A DNA stretch of 14,916 nucleotides. Origin: JBBILG01 sp037445085 (GTDB taxonomy: Bacteria > Pseudomonadota > Gammaproteobacteria > Burkholderiales > Methylophilaceae). Positions 14,250-14,916 of this stretch are shown piece by piece. How positions within the stretch are numbered: position 1 is the stretch's first letter; every line of letters begins with the position of its first letter. The notes beneath the pieces were generated by a model, which searched no databases, was not told the DNA's origin, and worked only from the letters and a program-made list of their open reading frames with translations. Made by a program: the position numbers and the translations under genes. The stretch is from assembly GCA_037445085.1 (NCBI GenBank), contig JBBILG010000039.1:1-14916 (forward strand). The letters run 5' to 3'.

Positions 14250-14377
14250 ACGGCCTCACCCAGAGGTGTTGCGAAAAACATACAAAATCGGCTAAGCGTT
14301 TGACAAAAATCTGGATTTCAATGCTCTTTCTACCCCATTTGGGGTATTCTGGAATCAACTGGACAAGGGCTGGATAT
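14250..14377. other. Gene-free stretch upstream of the tolC promoter
   Basis: No gene is supported here. A consensus-like TTGACA (14300-14305, + strand) has no matching -10 at 16-18 bases. CCCCATTTGGGG (14334-14345) is a small palindrome of unknown meaning. Base composition is A/T-richer than in the genes. Confidence 0.4.
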
Positions 14378-14422
14378 GAGCGCGACCGAAGCGGAAAGAA
14401 AATTCATGCTTCGATCGCGCTC
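14378..14422. repeat. 15-base inverted repeat
   Basis: GAGCGCGACCGAAGC (14378-14392) and GCTTCGATCGCGCTC (14408-14422) are complementary at 14 of 15 positions around a 15-base A-rich loop. There is no T-run, so it is not a standard terminator. It directly adjoins the repeat elements to its right and may be part of a small mobile or intergenic element. Confidence 0.6.
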
Positions 14423-14431
14423 CCGAGCCCG

Positions 14432-14465
14432 GTCGAAGGAGCCTGTCCTGAGATTGTCGAAGGAG
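14432..14465. repeat. Intergenic repeat of the GTCGAAGGAGCCTGTCCTGA type
   Basis: GTCGAAGGAG at 14432-14441 and 14456-14465 bracket CCTGTCCTGAGATT. The element matches a short dispersed repeat often seen between genes in many proteobacteria (reverse strand TTCGACAATCTCAGGACAGG). When translated it gives the familiar spurious peptide VEGACPEIVEG. Confidence 0.6.
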
Positions 14466-14487
14466 AAGTAGGCGCGCGAGCGCCGTA

Positions 14488-14523
14488 TCTCCCCTCCCCC
14501 TCCGGGAGAAGGGCGGTGAGGGC
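14488..14523. repeat. Intergenic repeat of the CCCTCACC...CTTCTCCCGG type
   Basis: Read on the minus strand this begins GCCCTCACCGCCCTTCTCCC and continues into a G-rich half, the same style of element as the pair at 2342-2452. It lies next to the transposase scrap and marks the end of its recognisable sequence. Confidence 0.5.
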
Positions 14524-14557
14524 CTCGCGCCCGCAGATGCAAACCGTCGAAGAGCCC

Positions 14558-14626
14558 GAAATTGGCTTCGATCACCCGGCGTCCGAGACGCCCAAAATCC
14601 ATCTGATCAGCGGTACACTTTGGCAT
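14558..14626 (-). pseudogene. Probable N-terminal scrap of an IS1380-type transposase
   Basis: From ATG 14626 the minus strand encodes MPKCTADQMDFGRLGRRVIEANF, 23 residues that resemble the conserved start of IS1380-family DDE transposases, where '..RR.IEANF' is normally followed by 'DGG..SSDGG.LLLR'. Here that continuation is lost and the frame runs into the intergenic repeat. GGGGG lies eight bases upstream of the ATG as a ribosome site. The family call is from memory of that motif only. Confidence 0.4.
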
Positions 14627-14690
14627 CGGCACAGCCCCCACAAGATCTTCTTCGCACGCTGATTTTATGCGGGATTCAAGGCTGTGCCGA
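14626..14690. repeat. 11-base inverted repeats, 65 bases end to end
   Basis: TCGGCACAGCC (14626-14636) and GGCTGTGCCGA (14680-14690) are perfect inverted copies. They lie just upstream of the transposase scrap. They could be an insertion-sequence end, an operator or a hairpin; the spacing of 43 bases argues against a simple terminator. Confidence 0.45.
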
Positions 14691-14714
14691 CCTCATTCTG
14701 ATGAAAGATCCGGG

Positions 14715-14870
14715 TTAGCTTCCCGCTTTTTGCCGGCGCAACCGCGGGAAGAACGCGGGCGTCGCCGCCGCATAGCGGCGGTAGGTGTCGCCGAAGGCAT
14801 TCTCCGCCTCGCGCTCCTCGCGCCGCGCCAGGCGAACGTACATCCACAGCAGCACCGGAAACTGCGGCGG
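14715..14870 (-). pseudogene. C-terminal remnant of an isoprenylcysteine methyltransferase-like membrane protein
   Basis: The minus strand from 14870 to TAA (14717-14715) reads 51 residues including FPVLLWMYVRLARREEREAE and ENAFGDTYRRYAAATPAFFP. This is the typical C-terminal end of ICMT/PEMT-family integral membrane methyltransferases ('REE...FG..Y..Y...TPAFFP'). An in-frame TGA (14873-14871) stands directly before it, and the sequence beyond has further stops, so the upstream 100 or more residues are missing. The first in-frame Met is in LLWMYV. It looks like a gene truncated by rearrangement near 14870. Confidence 0.65.
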
Positions 14871-14916
14871 TCACGTTTTTTCGGACAGTCGGCTAAGCTA
14901 AGGCTGACCGGTTGAA

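Noticed and set aside
14300..14305. TTGACA as a -35 promoter on the + strand
   Set aside because: No acceptable -10 hexamer lies 16-18 bases downstream, and no gene follows on that strand.
14300..14662. 120-codon plus-strand frame in the right intergenic region
   Set aside because: It translates through dispersed repeats (VEGACPEIVEG peptide) and shows no protein family.
1..14916. CRISPR array, tRNA or rRNA genes
   Set aside because: No regularly spaced repeats and no tRNA- or rRNA-like sequence were seen by eye on either strand.

Overview
The window is GC-rich, densely coded DNA from a Gram-negative bacterium. The protein sequences (a Rep helicase very close in layout to proteobacterial Rep, a Lap-type adhesin secretion and retention system, multi-domain c-di-GMP proteins) suggest a betaproteobacterium. 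My guess is an environmental Nitrosomonadales-like lineage; that guess rests on general resemblance and not on a marker gene.

Layout, left to right. (1) 1-248 is the 3' end of a small hypothetical gene on + that needs a one-base frame change near 199-203. (2) 335-2332 (+) is the DNA helicase gene rep. (3) 2342-2452 holds two degenerate copies of a GC-rich intergenic repeat; the second copy supplies the last codons and stop of the next gene. (4) 5449-2414 (-) encodes a 1011-residue membrane sensor with GAF, PAS, GGDEF and EAL domains. Its start overlaps the end of a PhnD-like periplasmic-binding-protein gene (6060-5443, -) that lacks its N-terminal part and signal peptide. (5) After a 309-base divergent intergenic region, 6373-9885 (+) encodes a type I secretion ABC transporter and membrane fusion protein of the LapB/LapC type. 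(6) Converging on it from the other strand are an outer-membrane TolC/LapE-type channel (14146-12770), a strong hairpin terminator, a LapG-type periplasmic cysteine protease (12594-11929) and a LapD-type c-di-GMP receptor (11874-9928). (7) 14150-14916 has no intact gene: it carries the tolC promoter flanked by an 11-base direct repeat, then a patchwork of inverted repeats, known types of intergenic repeat, a probable IS1380-type transposase N-terminal scrap and the C-terminal remnant of an isoprenylcysteine methyltransferase-like gene.

How it fits together. LapB, LapC and LapE would export a large adhesin that stays anchored in the outer membrane. LapG would cut the adhesin loose, and LapD would hold LapG inactive when c-di-GMP is high. 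The adhesin gene itself is not in the window. The neighbouring coupled pair (truncated binding protein plus GGDEF/EAL enzyme) is a candidate local source or sink of c-di-GMP for LapD. The most interesting points are that coupled pair with its beheaded receptor, a D-to-Y change in the enzyme's EAL domain, an unusually well-preserved EAL domain in the LapD protein, and the repeat pair around the tolC promoter.
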